From an uncultured Enterobacteriaceae bacterium (GTDB taxonomy: Bacteria; Pseudomonadota; Gammaproteobacteria; Enterobacterales; Enterobacteriaceae), in NCBI GenBank assembly GCA_936920625.1, contig CAKZHC010000010.1:1-64000 (forward strand): 64,000 bases of DNA, given 5' to 3'. The translations under genes and the position numbers were made by a program. Positions 1 to 8,893 of the stretch are shown here, piece after piece. Each line of letters begins with the position of its first letter. The stretch's first letter is position 1. The notes under the pieces were generated by a model, which saw only the letters and a list, made by a program, of their open reading frames with translations, was not told the DNA's origin and did no database searches.

Positions 1-20
1 TGTCAGCCCGTTGTCATCGG

Positions 21-749
21 ATGTTATTCAGGATGAAATTATTTTCTGCTTTTTTTACAGTCATTCTGGCGCTTATAGTTATGATTCCGACTGTGCAGGC
101 TGATGGTTTTGGGATTGATGCCACCCGCTTAATTTATCATGAAGGAGTACCGAGTATTGTTACAATAGTACGTAATACTACCCACGACACGCCTTATTTA
201 ATAAATGCATCGGTTGTTAATTCCGGAAAAGATAAAAAAAGTAAGTTGTTTATTGTGCTTCCCCCCCTTTTTCGTCTGGAGCCGGGCAGTACTAATCAAA
301 TTCGTATTACGATGCTTAATGGCAAACTGCCTCATGACAAAGAATCGTTATTTTATTTTACTGCTAATGCTATTCCAGCCAGTAAAAAGCCCTCGGTAAC
401 AAATTTTACTGACCAGACTTCAGGCATGGTGCAGTTTGGGATTGGTAATGTGATCAAACTATTTTATCGTCCGGCAGGATTAAAATCGTCATCAGAAGAT
501 GCACAGAAAGGATTACATTTTAAATCTGTTATTAGTGGTGTCGAGGTTTCTAATCCCTCACCTTATTATGTCAGTTTTACAGGGATTAAAATTAATAATG
601 TACCGCTTAGTCTGAAAAAAATAGATGATTTGATGCTGATGCCCTTTAGTCACCATCTCTATCTCACTTCGCAGCACAAAGGAACAGTTGAGTGGAAGGT
701 AATCAATGATAGCGGTGGTGTTAACATTTATTCGCAGCAGATTCATTAA
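21..749 (+). CDS. Periplasmic fimbrial chaperone, PapD-like (first of three)
   Basis: Periplasmic chaperone of the chaperone-usher pathway, which folds pilin subunits by donating a strand and delivers them to the usher. The 242-residue product has a hydrophobic signal peptide ending near VQADG. The two-domain PapD pattern follows: an early TRLIYHEG strand with the family's anchoring Arg, ESLFYFTANAIP, then IKLFYRPAG with the anchoring Lys. A second in-frame ATG at 33 is also possible, and neither start has a strong ribosome binding site. The gene overlaps the downstream pilin by 44 bases, so they are probably translationally coupled. The operon's promoter and any earlier subunits lie left of the window. 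The family is clear, but subunit specificity cannot be read from the sequence. Confidence 0.9.
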   Translation: MLFRMKLFSAFFTVILALIVMIPTVQADGFGIDATRLIYHEGVPSIVTIVRNTTHDTPYLINASVVNSGKDKKSKLFIVLPPLFRLEPGSTNQIRITMLNGKLPHDKESLFYFTANAIPASKKPSVTNFTDQTSGMVQFGIGNVIKLFYRPAGLKSSSEDAQKGLHFKSVISGVEVSNPSPYYVSFTGIKINNVPLSLKKIDDLMLMPFSHHLYLTSQHKGTVEWKVINDSGGVNIYSQQIH

Positions 750-1287
750 CCCGTTTTTGCTGTCTGCTGTCACTATTCTTGCAATGTCGCCGGCGGCGGA
801 GGCTGTTACGCTGAACTTTGAAGCAAAAATCACTAAAGCCACCTGCGATATCAGTCTGAGCCAGACGTTACTGACGCTTGGGACAATTCCGGTACGGGAT
901 CTCAAAAGTAACACGGTAACGCGCACCCAGTCGTTTACGCTGAATATTAGTAATTGTCAGGGCATTCCCGCAGAGTCACAGACGTCAGTTATTAAAATCA
1001 CTGGCGAAGGGGAATTGCAGGGAGGTAAATGGTTGTTCCGTTCTGCGGAGCGCTCTCGTGCCGGTAGCACCGGCATCCTGCTGTTTCAGCGCTCAACTGA
1101 GCCAGTTTACAGCGATCGGGAGGTAAAAAATGGTGATGAGATCAGTCTGATGCAGAAGGGTGGGGCACAGATAGTGGATAAACTACCGTTCTATGCCGGT
1201 GTCAGCTGCGGAGGAGATAGCGGCTGTGCCTCTGTGAAAGCCGGTGCTGTCAGCGCCACATTAATTTTCGACTTTGTATATGCTTAG
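706..1287 (+). CDS. Fimbrial pilin subunit (type 1 pilin fold)
   Basis: Secreted pilus subunit of 193 residues. It has a signal peptide ending around SPAAEA, then a pilin domain with the typical early cysteine (KATCDISL) paired with a later one (SNCQG), and ends in the alternating hydrophobic beta strand used for chaperone binding (SATLIFDFVYA). Two more cysteines sit in VSCGGDSGC, a less usual pair. An AAGG ribosome binding site lies seven bases before the ATG inside the preceding chaperone gene. It is the only pilin-only gene visible here, placed between two chaperones, so it is more likely a minor or adaptor subunit than the major shaft pilin. That role is inferred from position. Confidence 0.82.
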   Translation: MIAVVLTFIRSRFINPFLLSAVTILAMSPAAEAVTLNFEAKITKATCDISLSQTLLTLGTIPVRDLKSNTVTRTQSFTLNISNCQGIPAESQTSVIKITGEGELQGGKWLFRSAERSRAGSTGILLFQRSTEPVYSDREVKNGDEISLMQKGGAQIVDKLPFYAGVSCGGDSGCASVKAGAVSATLIFDFVYA

Positions 1288-2005
1288 TTTTATTAAAGCC
1301 GCATTAATGCTGGCTGTTATCGCTTTTTTTGCACAGGGAGCTGCCTGCCAGGCCGTGACGGATGGGGGAGTCAGTTTAAGTAAAACCCGTTTGATCTTTC
1401 TTTCAACAGACAAAGGAAAGACGCTAACAGTAGGTAACAGCAGTGATGCCCATTATCTGATACAGGTACGTAATGTCTGTGATCGTCATAGTGATAAAAG
1501 TGGTCCGTTCAGTGTGACACCACCGCTGTTTACATTAACAGGCCATCAACAGCAACGATTACGAATACTAAAAAACAGCGATGATATGCCCGCTGATCGG
1601 GAATCACTCTCGTACCTGGTAGTGATGGCCATTCCGGCGCAAGCGGAGCCCGCAGTTCCCGCAGACAAGAGTAAAGCAGCACGCCTTTCAGTAGGATTCA
1701 GATTTACAATTAAAGTGCTTTATCGTCCGGCAATGCTCTCTGTTCCTCGCACTGATGCAGCTGCGGGCCTGAAAATTCATCAAAAGGCAGGCGGAATCGA
1801 GATTGTCAATCCGGGCCCGTATTATTTAACGCTTGCGAGGTTATTTACAGATAATTTGCATAACTCGATTCTAGCCCGTCCATTAACAATTCCGCCTTTT
1901 AATCGCGCGGTGGTGAAAACAGATCATCGTGCACACAGTGTTAGCTGGTGTGTAATAAATGATTATGGGGCTTTTTCAAAAATCTATCACAGTGACGTAC
2001 CATGA
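1280..2005 (+). CDS. Periplasmic fimbrial chaperone, PapD-like (second of three)
   Basis: Second PapD-family chaperone, about 241 residues. The ATG at 1280 lies inside the end of the pilin gene. An upstream TTG at 1274 would extend it by two residues but is less likely. A signal peptide (AVIAFFAQGAACQA) precedes domain 1 with SKTRLIFLS and RESLSYLVVMAIP, and the Lys-containing strand IKVLYRPAM is retained. The stop overlaps the next chaperone start (ATGA), indicating one polycistronic unit. It is clearly divergent from the first and third copies, so this is not a recent tandem duplication. The different chaperones may serve different subunits, but that is inference. Confidence 0.88.
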   Translation: MLSFIKAALMLAVIAFFAQGAACQAVTDGGVSLSKTRLIFLSTDKGKTLTVGNSSDAHYLIQVRNVCDRHSDKSGPFSVTPPLFTLTGHQQQRLRILKNSDDMPADRESLSYLVVMAIPAQAEPAVPADKSKAARLSVGFRFTIKVLYRPAMLSVPRTDAAAGLKIHQKAGGIEIVNPGPYYLTLARLFTDNLHNSILARPLTIPPFNRAVVKTDHRAHSVSWCVINDYGAFSKIYHSDVP

Positions 2006-2790
2006 AGACTATGAAAAAGGATGTTGAATTCGCCAGTGATTCTTATTTTTACACTATTCTGTCGGCAATATTGTTATCCGGGCTGTTGTTTTGTCATTTT
2101 TCTGTTCACGCCGCGACAAAACTTAATAGCGAAGGAATTGAATTTGATGTTACGCGAGTTATTTATCCTGAGAAAAATAAAAATGGCGTCATCCTGAAAA
2201 TCTATAACAGATCAAATAAACCTTTTTTGCTTCAGTCGGTAATAAAAAAAATCGATCTGAATACGGGATTACCTGATCTGAATAATCAACTGAATCAGCC
2301 GATGCCTTTTGTTGTTACGCCTCCACTAACCCGCTTTGAGGCTAACAGCCAGCTCGATTTGCGTATCCGCCGTAATGCACAGTCTCTGCCGCAAGACCGG
2401 GAATCAGTTTACTTTATTACCATGAGAGCAATTCCAGCAGAGAATCGGTCACAGGATAAAAAATCTGTTTCGATGGCGGTCGTAATGAGTATGAAACTCT
2501 TCTGGCGTCCGCATACTCTGCAATCGTATGCGATTTCAAAGTGTGCGCCGAAGCTCCATTTTGTTGAGGATGTCAACGTATTAACAGCAAAAAATCCTAC
2601 CCCCTACTGGCTGACTTTCTCTGCGCTGAAAGTCGGCGATTATTCATTCAGCAATGATGCATTGCGAATAATGGTGCCGCCAGCAGGTGAACAGCAGTAC
2701 CGCCTGCCATTTCCGGTAAAGGGGGAGGTTACCTGGCAGCTGATGGATGAGGATGGCTGGAAAACGGAATGGCAAAAACAGCAGCTGTAA
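2002..2790 (+). CDS. Periplasmic fimbrial chaperone, PapD-like (third of three)
   Basis: Third PapD-family chaperone in the operon, 262 residues. It carries a longer than usual N-terminal region (about 37 residues to SVHAATKL), with the hydrophobic signal core around ILSAILLSGLLF. Domain signatures are VTRVIYPEK, RESVYFITMRAIP and MKLFWRPHT, so the anchoring Arg and Lys are present. A second in-frame ATG at 2011 would shorten the N-terminus. It starts in the ATGA overlap with the second chaperone and is followed after 47 bases by the usher, the usual chaperone-then-usher order. It is probably the chaperone working most directly with this usher. Confidence 0.88.
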   Translation: MKTMKKDVEFASDSYFYTILSAILLSGLLFCHFSVHAATKLNSEGIEFDVTRVIYPEKNKNGVILKIYNRSNKPFLLQSVIKKIDLNTGLPDLNNQLNQPMPFVVTPPLTRFEANSQLDLRIRRNAQSLPQDRESVYFITMRAIPAENRSQDKKSVSMAVVMSMKLFWRPHTLQSYAISKCAPKLHFVEDVNVLTAKNPTPYWLTFSALKVGDYSFSNDALRIMVPPAGEQQYRLPFPVKGEVTWQLMDEDGWKTEWQKQQL

Positions 2791-2837
2791 GCCACTGCCG
2801 GGACAGCTGAGAATATAATAATAACGGATAGGTTCGA

Positions 2838-5420
2838 ATGAATAAGGAATTTTCCTGCTCTTTGCGCTCTGTATTGCTCATAAAAGCACTATTTTTGTCC
2901 TTGAGTAGTTGCGCTTGGGGGAAGGATTATTTTGATCCTGCACTGCTCTCGATTAGCGGCGGACAAGGGCAAATTGCCAGCCTTGATCAGTTCTCTGAAG
3001 CAGGAACCACGCCGCAGGGGAAATATCTGGTTGACGTTTATATTAATCAGATTGATAAAAAAGAGCATATGGTGACTTTCAGTCCCGGTAAAAATAATAA
3101 GATCCGGCCTGAACTGACCCCTGCATTTTTGAAAACTCTCGGCGTTAATATTGCTTCTGTTCCTGCACTGAAAATAGTGCCGGAAAATGAACCGCTGGAC
3201 GATATAAGAAAATATATTCCTGATTCCCAGGTTAAGTTTAATTTTTCTAAATTACGTCTGGATATCAGCGTGCCCCAAATTGCGATGCTCACGACTGTGC
3301 AGGGTTATGTTGATCCTGAATATTGGGATGAAGGTATTCCCGCAGCTGTGCTGAATTACAACATTAATGGAAGCGTTAACCGTTATAAAGGCGGCTCATT
3401 TACTGGGGAAAGTAAGCAGACTAACCTGTTTGCTAACTGGTATGGAGGTTTAAACTGGCGGGCGTGGCGTCTTCGTGGTAACGCGACGTGGAGTTATAAT
3501 GATCACGCCAGTGCCGGTGATTTTAATTCCCGTTATCAGAAAGTTGACCTCAACTCGGTTTACTTACAGCGGGATATCATTGCGCTTAAATCGAATCTGC
3601 TGATGGGTGAAAACAGCACTGGTGGGGATGTTTTTGATAGTTTTCCTTTTCGCGGTGTGCAGTTAACGTCCAGTGAACAGATGCAGCCAGACAGTTTACG
3701 GGGTTTTGCTCCTTTAATTAGTGGCGTTGCGAGAACCAATGCCCGCATAACTGTACAGCAGTATGGCAATATCATTTATCAGACTTATGTAGCTCCGGGA
3801 CCCTTTCGCATAACGGACCTGTATCAGACCGGGCAGGGCGGTGATCTGACTGTCACCATTCGTGAAGCTGATGGGGAAGTTCGTACCCAGAAAATTGCCT
3901 GGTCTACATTAGCAGTGATGCGTCGTGCAGGCAGTTATCAATATGAAGTTACCGCAGGACGGTTTGATCCGGGTAGAGGGGTTAACGCTAATAACGCCGA
4001 CTTTTTGCTTGCTTCATGGATTATTGGCCTGCCCCATAATCTGACACTGTACAGCGGTGCCATTATGGCAGACCACTATAACTCCCTGGTTGGTGGTGCC
4101 GGGTTCTCTTTGGGGGATTTTGGCGCGATTTCGGCAGATATCACCACGGCGTCGGCCAGATTACATGATGTCAAAGAGCGTAAGAGCGGGGAGTCTTACC
4201 GGCTGAGATATTCAAAAAGCATGATAAGCACCGGAACATCGATTGATCTCAGTGCCTATCGTTATAGCACCACTAATTATTATAACTTCACCGACTTTAA
4301 TTATTATCAACACAATATTTCGACTGACTTACCACCCTAGTATTACGGACGCCAGCGTTCACTGTTTCAGACCAGCATCAGCCAGCAACTGGGGGAAGCG
4401 GGTACGTTATTTCTGTCGTTTTCACGCTACAACTACTGGGGCGATGAGCGTGTGGATAATAATGTCTCAGCAGGTTACAGCACCTCGATAGGCGGGGTGA
4501 GTCTTGGTGTTAACTACAGTATTGATCATGTCTATAACAAGGGTAACTGGCCGGAAAACCGCCAGATATCCTTCAATATGCAGGTGCCGTTATCTGTCTT
4601 CGCACCACAAACGAATACGCTAAACAATCTGTATGCCAGCTATCAGCTAAGTAGTGCTTCTCACGGCCAGATCCAACAGCAAGCAGGCCTCAATGGCAAT
4701 GCCTTTGACAACAAACTTTCTTATAACCTGACGCATAGCTGGGCAAAATATGGAGGTAGTGACAATAACAACCTCAGCCTTAGTTACCAGGGTTCTCAGG
4801 GCCAGGTCAGCATGGGTTACAGTTACAGCGGCAGTTCCAGTGTATTTAATGCCGGGCTGAATGGCGGCATAGTGATCCATCCTCATGGTGTGACTTTAAG
4901 TCAGACGCTGGGAGATGCCATGGCACTGGTACATACTCCCGATGCCACAGGAGTAAGTGTAATGGCAGGGGGGATTAACACGGATCGCAATGGTTACGCG
5001 ATCATTCCTTATCTGTCCGCGTATCACAACAACAACATTAGCCTCGACCCCACCACGCTGCCTGATAATGTGGACATTAAACAATCCAGCGTCAACGTTT
5101 ATCCCACGAGGGGTGCGGTGGTAATGGCAAATTTTAAAACCAGAATTGGCTATCAGGCGCTCATTACTCTGATGCATCAGGGCAGCCCGCTGCTGTTTGG
5201 TTCGACGGTGACGCCTGAAAGCAGTGACGGTGAGCCGGATGCCGGGATTGTTGGTGACGGAGGCCAGGTCTGGTTAACTGGTCTGCCTCCCACAGGCAGG
5301 CTACTGGCCAGATGGGGTGAAGGTGCTGACCAGCAGTGCTATGCCAGTTACGACCTGACCCATGTCAAGGCATTGTCTGAGTATAATTCAGTACGTTATA
5401 TCACCGTGGAGTGCCAGTGA
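2838..5420 (+). pseudogene. Outer-membrane fimbrial usher (FimD/PapC family), interrupted by one in-frame TAG
   Basis: Usher that would form the outer-membrane pore for pilus assembly. Reading through the amber codon at 4338-4340 gives about 860 residues in one uninterrupted frame, the normal family length. The N-terminal usher domain (YFDPALLSISGG, then LDQFS), the beta-barrel and the C-terminal plug-like domains all keep family character on both sides of the stop. The break falls in the barrel (STDLPP, stop, YYGRQRS). A GTG at 4452 opens the remaining frame, but a C-terminal half could not make a pore alone. There is no frameshift and no other lesion. The single substitution suggests recent inactivation or a sequencing error. 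GGATAGG precedes the start. Confidence 0.88.
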
Positions 5421-6543
5421 AAAAATTTCTGCGAGAAAACAGGGAGCGTTTATCCCGTCTTATTTCCTCTGTATCTGCTTTGCTGATGCTATTTTCAGTA
5501 GTGTTCTCAGCTAACAGCGAAACCATTATTATCGGCAAAGGCAGCGGTGTAGTGTGGACCGGATTCCCGTTTAATTTTACTGAAAAGCACGATCTGGATA
5601 GGAAAACAGGGGGTGCAAATTACGGGATGGTGGCAGTATCGGATATTATCAGCCGCTGTATGCAATCCAACAATCTCACAAATATTGGCGGCTATATGGC
5701 CTACAAGGTGGCGCCTGGCGTTGGTATTATCCCGATTGCTAACGTTAATGCGCTCTACTGGCATCTCCCGGAAAAGCCAACCACGCTTAGTGGTACGATT
5801 GGTATTCCCAACACCGCAGCCATAGATTCAGAAGGCCAAAAGCTGCAATCCTCAGTGGGTTACGCATGGTGTATTACGCCTACACAATTTTCTGGGCCCA
5901 CCCCGGGCTATTTCTCCCAAAAAACCCGGACGGTGTCGGTTAATGGGCAATGGGCAGTAGTTGCCGATGGCAGACAGAGCAGCACAGAAGTGCATGTTAA
6001 GCCAATGTATTTTGGTTCATTCACATCTGGAGGTGTGGTGGGTGATATTCATCAGCAAATCTTTCCCAGCGATATTATTTTGCGGGTGTCAACGCTTTCC
6101 TGTTCGGTAGAGACTCCAACGCTGATTGACTTTGGTGAAGTTTCTGGCAGACAGACCGCTGGCGCAGAGATTGCTAAAAAGCGCACTCGCACTCGATTAC
6201 ATGTTAACTGCACTCAGGATAGCGACAGAATCAGTGCTAATATTAATGTACAGATTCGTGCCCTCAGCGGTCTGTACGCTGGTAATAAATCCCGACTTGC
6301 TTTGCAGGAAGGGGGGGGTATATCACAGGCGAGATCTCAGACGGCATAACTGGCAGCGGCCAGTGTACGGCTGATAGTGGTGTGGCGTTTGACAGCCGTT
6401 CGGTGAAGATCGGAACGATGACTGCGACTGATACAACAAAAGCTTTCGGTAATGACATTACCTGGCGCCTCTGCTCTGGCGGCGCTTCTCTGCCGTATGG
6501 AGATGTTCATGCTTCTGCAGAACTGCTAGTGACATTTAATTAG
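5417..6543 (+). pseudogene. Two-domain fimbrial tip adhesin, frameshifted at a G8 tract
   Basis: Tip adhesin following the usher, as fimH or mrkD do in related operons. I chose the GTG at 5417, which overlaps the usher stop (GTGA) and has GGAG five bases upstream. A signal peptide (SALLMLFSVVFSANS) leads into an unrecognised receptor-binding domain with cysteines around residues 75-145, then a pilin domain from about residue 230 (LSCSVETPTLIDFG). At 6311-6318 the frame is lost in eight consecutive G and ends at 6349. Adding one G, or removing two, opens a frame to 6543 that supplies the missing end of the pilin domain (EISDGITGSGQC to AELLVTFN), about 375 residues in all. Ligand specificity cannot be inferred. 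Confidence 0.85.
6311..6318 (+). repeat. G8 mononucleotide tract inside the adhesin coding sequence
   Basis: Eight consecutive G residues lie exactly where the adhesin loses its reading frame. Nine G or six G would restore the full-length pilin domain. Tracts of this length are known slipped-strand hotspots in phase-variable surface genes of other bacteria. Whether this one varies cannot be seen from one sequence. Confidence 0.95.
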
Positions 6544-6569
6544 CCCGATGACGGATGGGCGTTAACATA

Positions 6570-6785
6570 TTATTCCGGCTTATTGGTCTCTTCTGTTGAA
6601 ATTTCAACAGGAGGGAATATCGTATTTTTATTATCGTCCGGCTCACCGGGATTGAGATCCCAGTCGAGTGGGTCAAGCGGTTTATGACATTTGCTACAGA
6701 TAGCATCGTGCTGGCTGTAATGTCTCCTGGCACCGGTAATATAGATAAGTTTGCTATTTCCACACTGACGGCATACTAGCTTCAT
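6570..6785 (-). CDS. Small putative zinc-ribbon protein of unknown function
   Basis: A 71-residue product with two CxxC pairs (CRQC near residue 5 and CSKC near residue 30) separated by a basic segment (ITGARRHYSQHD). This looks like a short treble-clef or zinc-ribbon fold. The C-terminal half is acidic and probably disordered (NPGEPDDNK to EETNKPE). There is no signal peptide or membrane segment. It lies alone, convergent to the fimbrial operon and 26 bases past the adhesin end, so no operon context points to a role. The ribosome binding site is weak. The cysteine spacing makes a real gene likely. I do not recognise a characterised homologue and assign no function. Confidence 0.65.
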   Translation of the reverse strand: MKLVCRQCGNSKLIYITGARRHYSQHDAICSKCHKPLDPLDWDLNPGEPDDNKNTIFPPVEISTEETNKPE

Positions 6786-7704
6786 TCCAGATCAATCCTG
6801 ATATAGGGGTATTGATTGAAGGTGATTTATAAGGTAACAGTTATTATAGATAAAAAAATAACGTATTAAAAAAAGTAGACGGTAATTGTTCGTGGTTAAC
6901 ATATTGTGTAATTTAGATAAAATGGTTACCACCCTCCGTGTTAGTAAGAAAGCTGATATAAAATGCGAATTTTCTGATCCTCGCCCCGCACTATTTTGTC
7001 GTTGTTGAATCGGGTAGACGTTGTTGCTCTGGTTAGATCCAGTCTGATCATCTGTTTACTGAGGTAACATGGTATACAGTACTGTATAACATAAGAAATG
7101 TTTTTATATATGATGTGTGGCTTGATTACTCCTTAATAGTAAATCATTAACACGATTGTTATTTAAACGGGTCAATATGATATGAAGAATCATCATGGCG
7201 GAGATGTAGCATATGGATGATATGTTCTCTGACTCTTGCCCGCTGCTATTAACAACCAGAACAGTCGAACTATTTTGTTGCAGGAATTAAATGATCATAG
7301 CCAATCATCGCAGGAGCATATGCTGATATTTATGTAAAATAAATTCAACTGTCATATTGATAAATTATTTTACAGAGACGTTAACCACTCTGATGACTAT
7401 AATGAATACTATAGGTCCTTACACAGCGTGTAATAACTGGATAATATCAATAATGAACGGGCTGAAAAATGACGCACAGCCTGAATCCAGGATAGTTATT
7501 GCTAAACGGCTATAATAAAAATTTCAAAATCAGGACCAGCCTCTTATGACTCATTTGCATACTTGCAGTTCTATAATCACTCAGGGAAGGCCCAGATTAG
7601 CAGGGCTTCATGTCGAACGAACTTTCAGTGGTTTATCAAGGTGCAATTCACTGCGGATGGAGCATAACTTGATTACATTTAACTTTAATTGAGTTTACAG
7701 ACTA
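6786..7704. other. Gene-free 0.9 kb, AT-rich
   Basis: No open frame here shows a recognisable domain, and both strands are closed by frequent stops. The stretch looks AT-richer than its neighbours. It separates the fimbrial/zinc-ribbon block from the conserved pagP-cspE block and may be the remains of deleted genes. I could not identify any fragment, tRNA or clear promoter. Confidence 0.6.
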
Positions 7705-8277
7705 GTGAAGACGACTATTTTTACGTCACTTATAATAGTAGCGGGCTCAATTCTTTCTCCGGTAGCTAAATCTGCTGAAGAGCAGGGTGCTATTCACAGA
7801 TTATGGAATGAGTTTTCCGAAGAGGTGAGTAAGACTGCTAGCGAGCCGCAGTTTTTTGAACTATATGTGCCTGCTATCACTTGGCATAATCGGTTTACTT
7901 ACAATCAAAAGCATATCGACAGATACAATGAACATCCCTAGGGAGTGGGGGGAGGCGTTGGGCGTTTCAATGAAAAGGGAAACTGGAATGGTCTCTATCT
8001 AATGGCATTTAAAGATTCTTTCAACAAGTGGGAGCCTATAGGTGGTTACGGTTGGGAAAAAATCTGGCGGCCAGGTGATCAGGATGGACTGTTACGTCTG
8101 GGATTGGGCTACACCGCCGGTATTACGATGCGCGATAACTGGAAATATATCCCTTTGCCGTTGGTGCTGCCGTTGGCCTCTGTAGGTTATGGTCCGGCGA
8201 CTTTTCAGATGACGTACATTCCCGGAACCTACAATAATGGCAATGTATTTTTTGCATGGTTACGCTGGCAATTTTGA
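7705..8277 (+). pseudogene. pagP: Lipid A palmitoyltransferase PagP, interrupted by TAG
   Basis: PagP is an outer-membrane beta-barrel enzyme that moves palmitate from phospholipid to lipid A, giving resistance to antimicrobial peptides. Read through the TAG at 7939-7941 the frame gives 190 residues, close to the usual 186, from a GTG start with a weak ribosome binding site. A signal peptide is present. The active-site His (AITWHNRF, residue 61) lies before the stop, and the Asp-Ser pair (KDSFNKW) and conserved barrel end (TFQMTYIPGTYNNG) lie after it. E. coli has Trp at the stop position (RPWGGG), so TGG to TAG is the simplest change. Residues beyond the stop remain highly conserved, suggesting recent loss or an error. 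It lies just upstream of cspE, as in E. coli. Confidence 0.9.
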
Positions 8278-8430
8278 CCCTGACACAATCAAAATTTACA
8301 GACAAATCGGGAAATTCTAGATTTTTATCACTTTTTTGTGATCCTTTACTGGACAAATGCTGTTTAACTTGCTGTACTAAGTGTCGACACAACTGAGTGT
8401 CTAAAGTTTTTTAATGTAAAGGTAATATTG

Positions 8431-8640
8431 ATGTCCAAGATTATAGGTAGCGTTAAGTGGTTTAATGAGTCTAAAGGATTCGGCTTCATTACCCCTCAGG
8501 ATGGCACTAAAGATGTATTTGTACACTTCACTGCTATTCAGGCCAACGGTTTTAAAACATTATCTGAAGGTCAGCGCGTACAATTTGAAATTACTGATGG
8601 TGCTAAAGGCCCTTCTGCCGCCAACGTAAGCCTTGTGTAA
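8431..8640 (+). CDS. cspE: Cold-shock family RNA chaperone CspE
   Basis: A 69-residue single cold-shock domain protein, an OB fold that binds single-stranded RNA and DNA, melts RNA structure and acts as a transcription antiterminator. RNP1 (KGFGFI) and RNP2 (VFVHF) are both intact. The C-terminal DGAKGPSAANV is typical of CspE/CspC. I used the ATG at 8431, since the TTG just before it adds one residue only. AAAGGTAA upstream is the ribosome binding site. It follows pagP and is closed by a strong terminator, so it is probably monocistronic. CspC is the main alternative, and the position next to pagP and lipA favours CspE. Confidence 0.93.
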   Translation: MSKIIGSVKWFNESKGFGFITPQDGTKDVFVHFTAIQANGFKTLSEGQRVQFEITDGAKGPSAANVSLV

Positions 8641-8664
8641 ATCCTGTTTAGTCAGGTTGTTGAT

Positions 8665-8692
8665 AACCCGCCGATGGCGGGTTTTTGTTTTT
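8665..8692 (+). terminator. Rho-independent terminator after cspE
   Basis: An eight-base perfect stem AACCCGCC/GGCGGGTT with a three-base GAT loop is followed directly by T-runs (TTTTTGTTTTT). It starts 25 bases after the cspE stop. Confidence 0.93.
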
Positions 8693-8893
8693 GATAAATA
8701 TCAGTGCACCTGATGTATGTATTTTTGAACTGCATTCGCAGCAGGTAATCTGTGGGATTGACTATTTTAGTTGTCGTGGGCTGACTGTATAAACAGAGAC
8801 TGTGTAGTTAACCTGTCAGCCTGATGGCGATTATTGAATCGCTATTTTTAACACACACCTGAAAACAGATCGGCCAGATGTTATCCGGCACCA

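Noticed and set aside
8827..8842. GCGATT/AATCGC stem with a short T-run downstream of cspE, as a second terminator.
   Set aside because: The stem is weak, it faces the 3' end of lipA from the wrong strand, and cspE already has a strong terminator.
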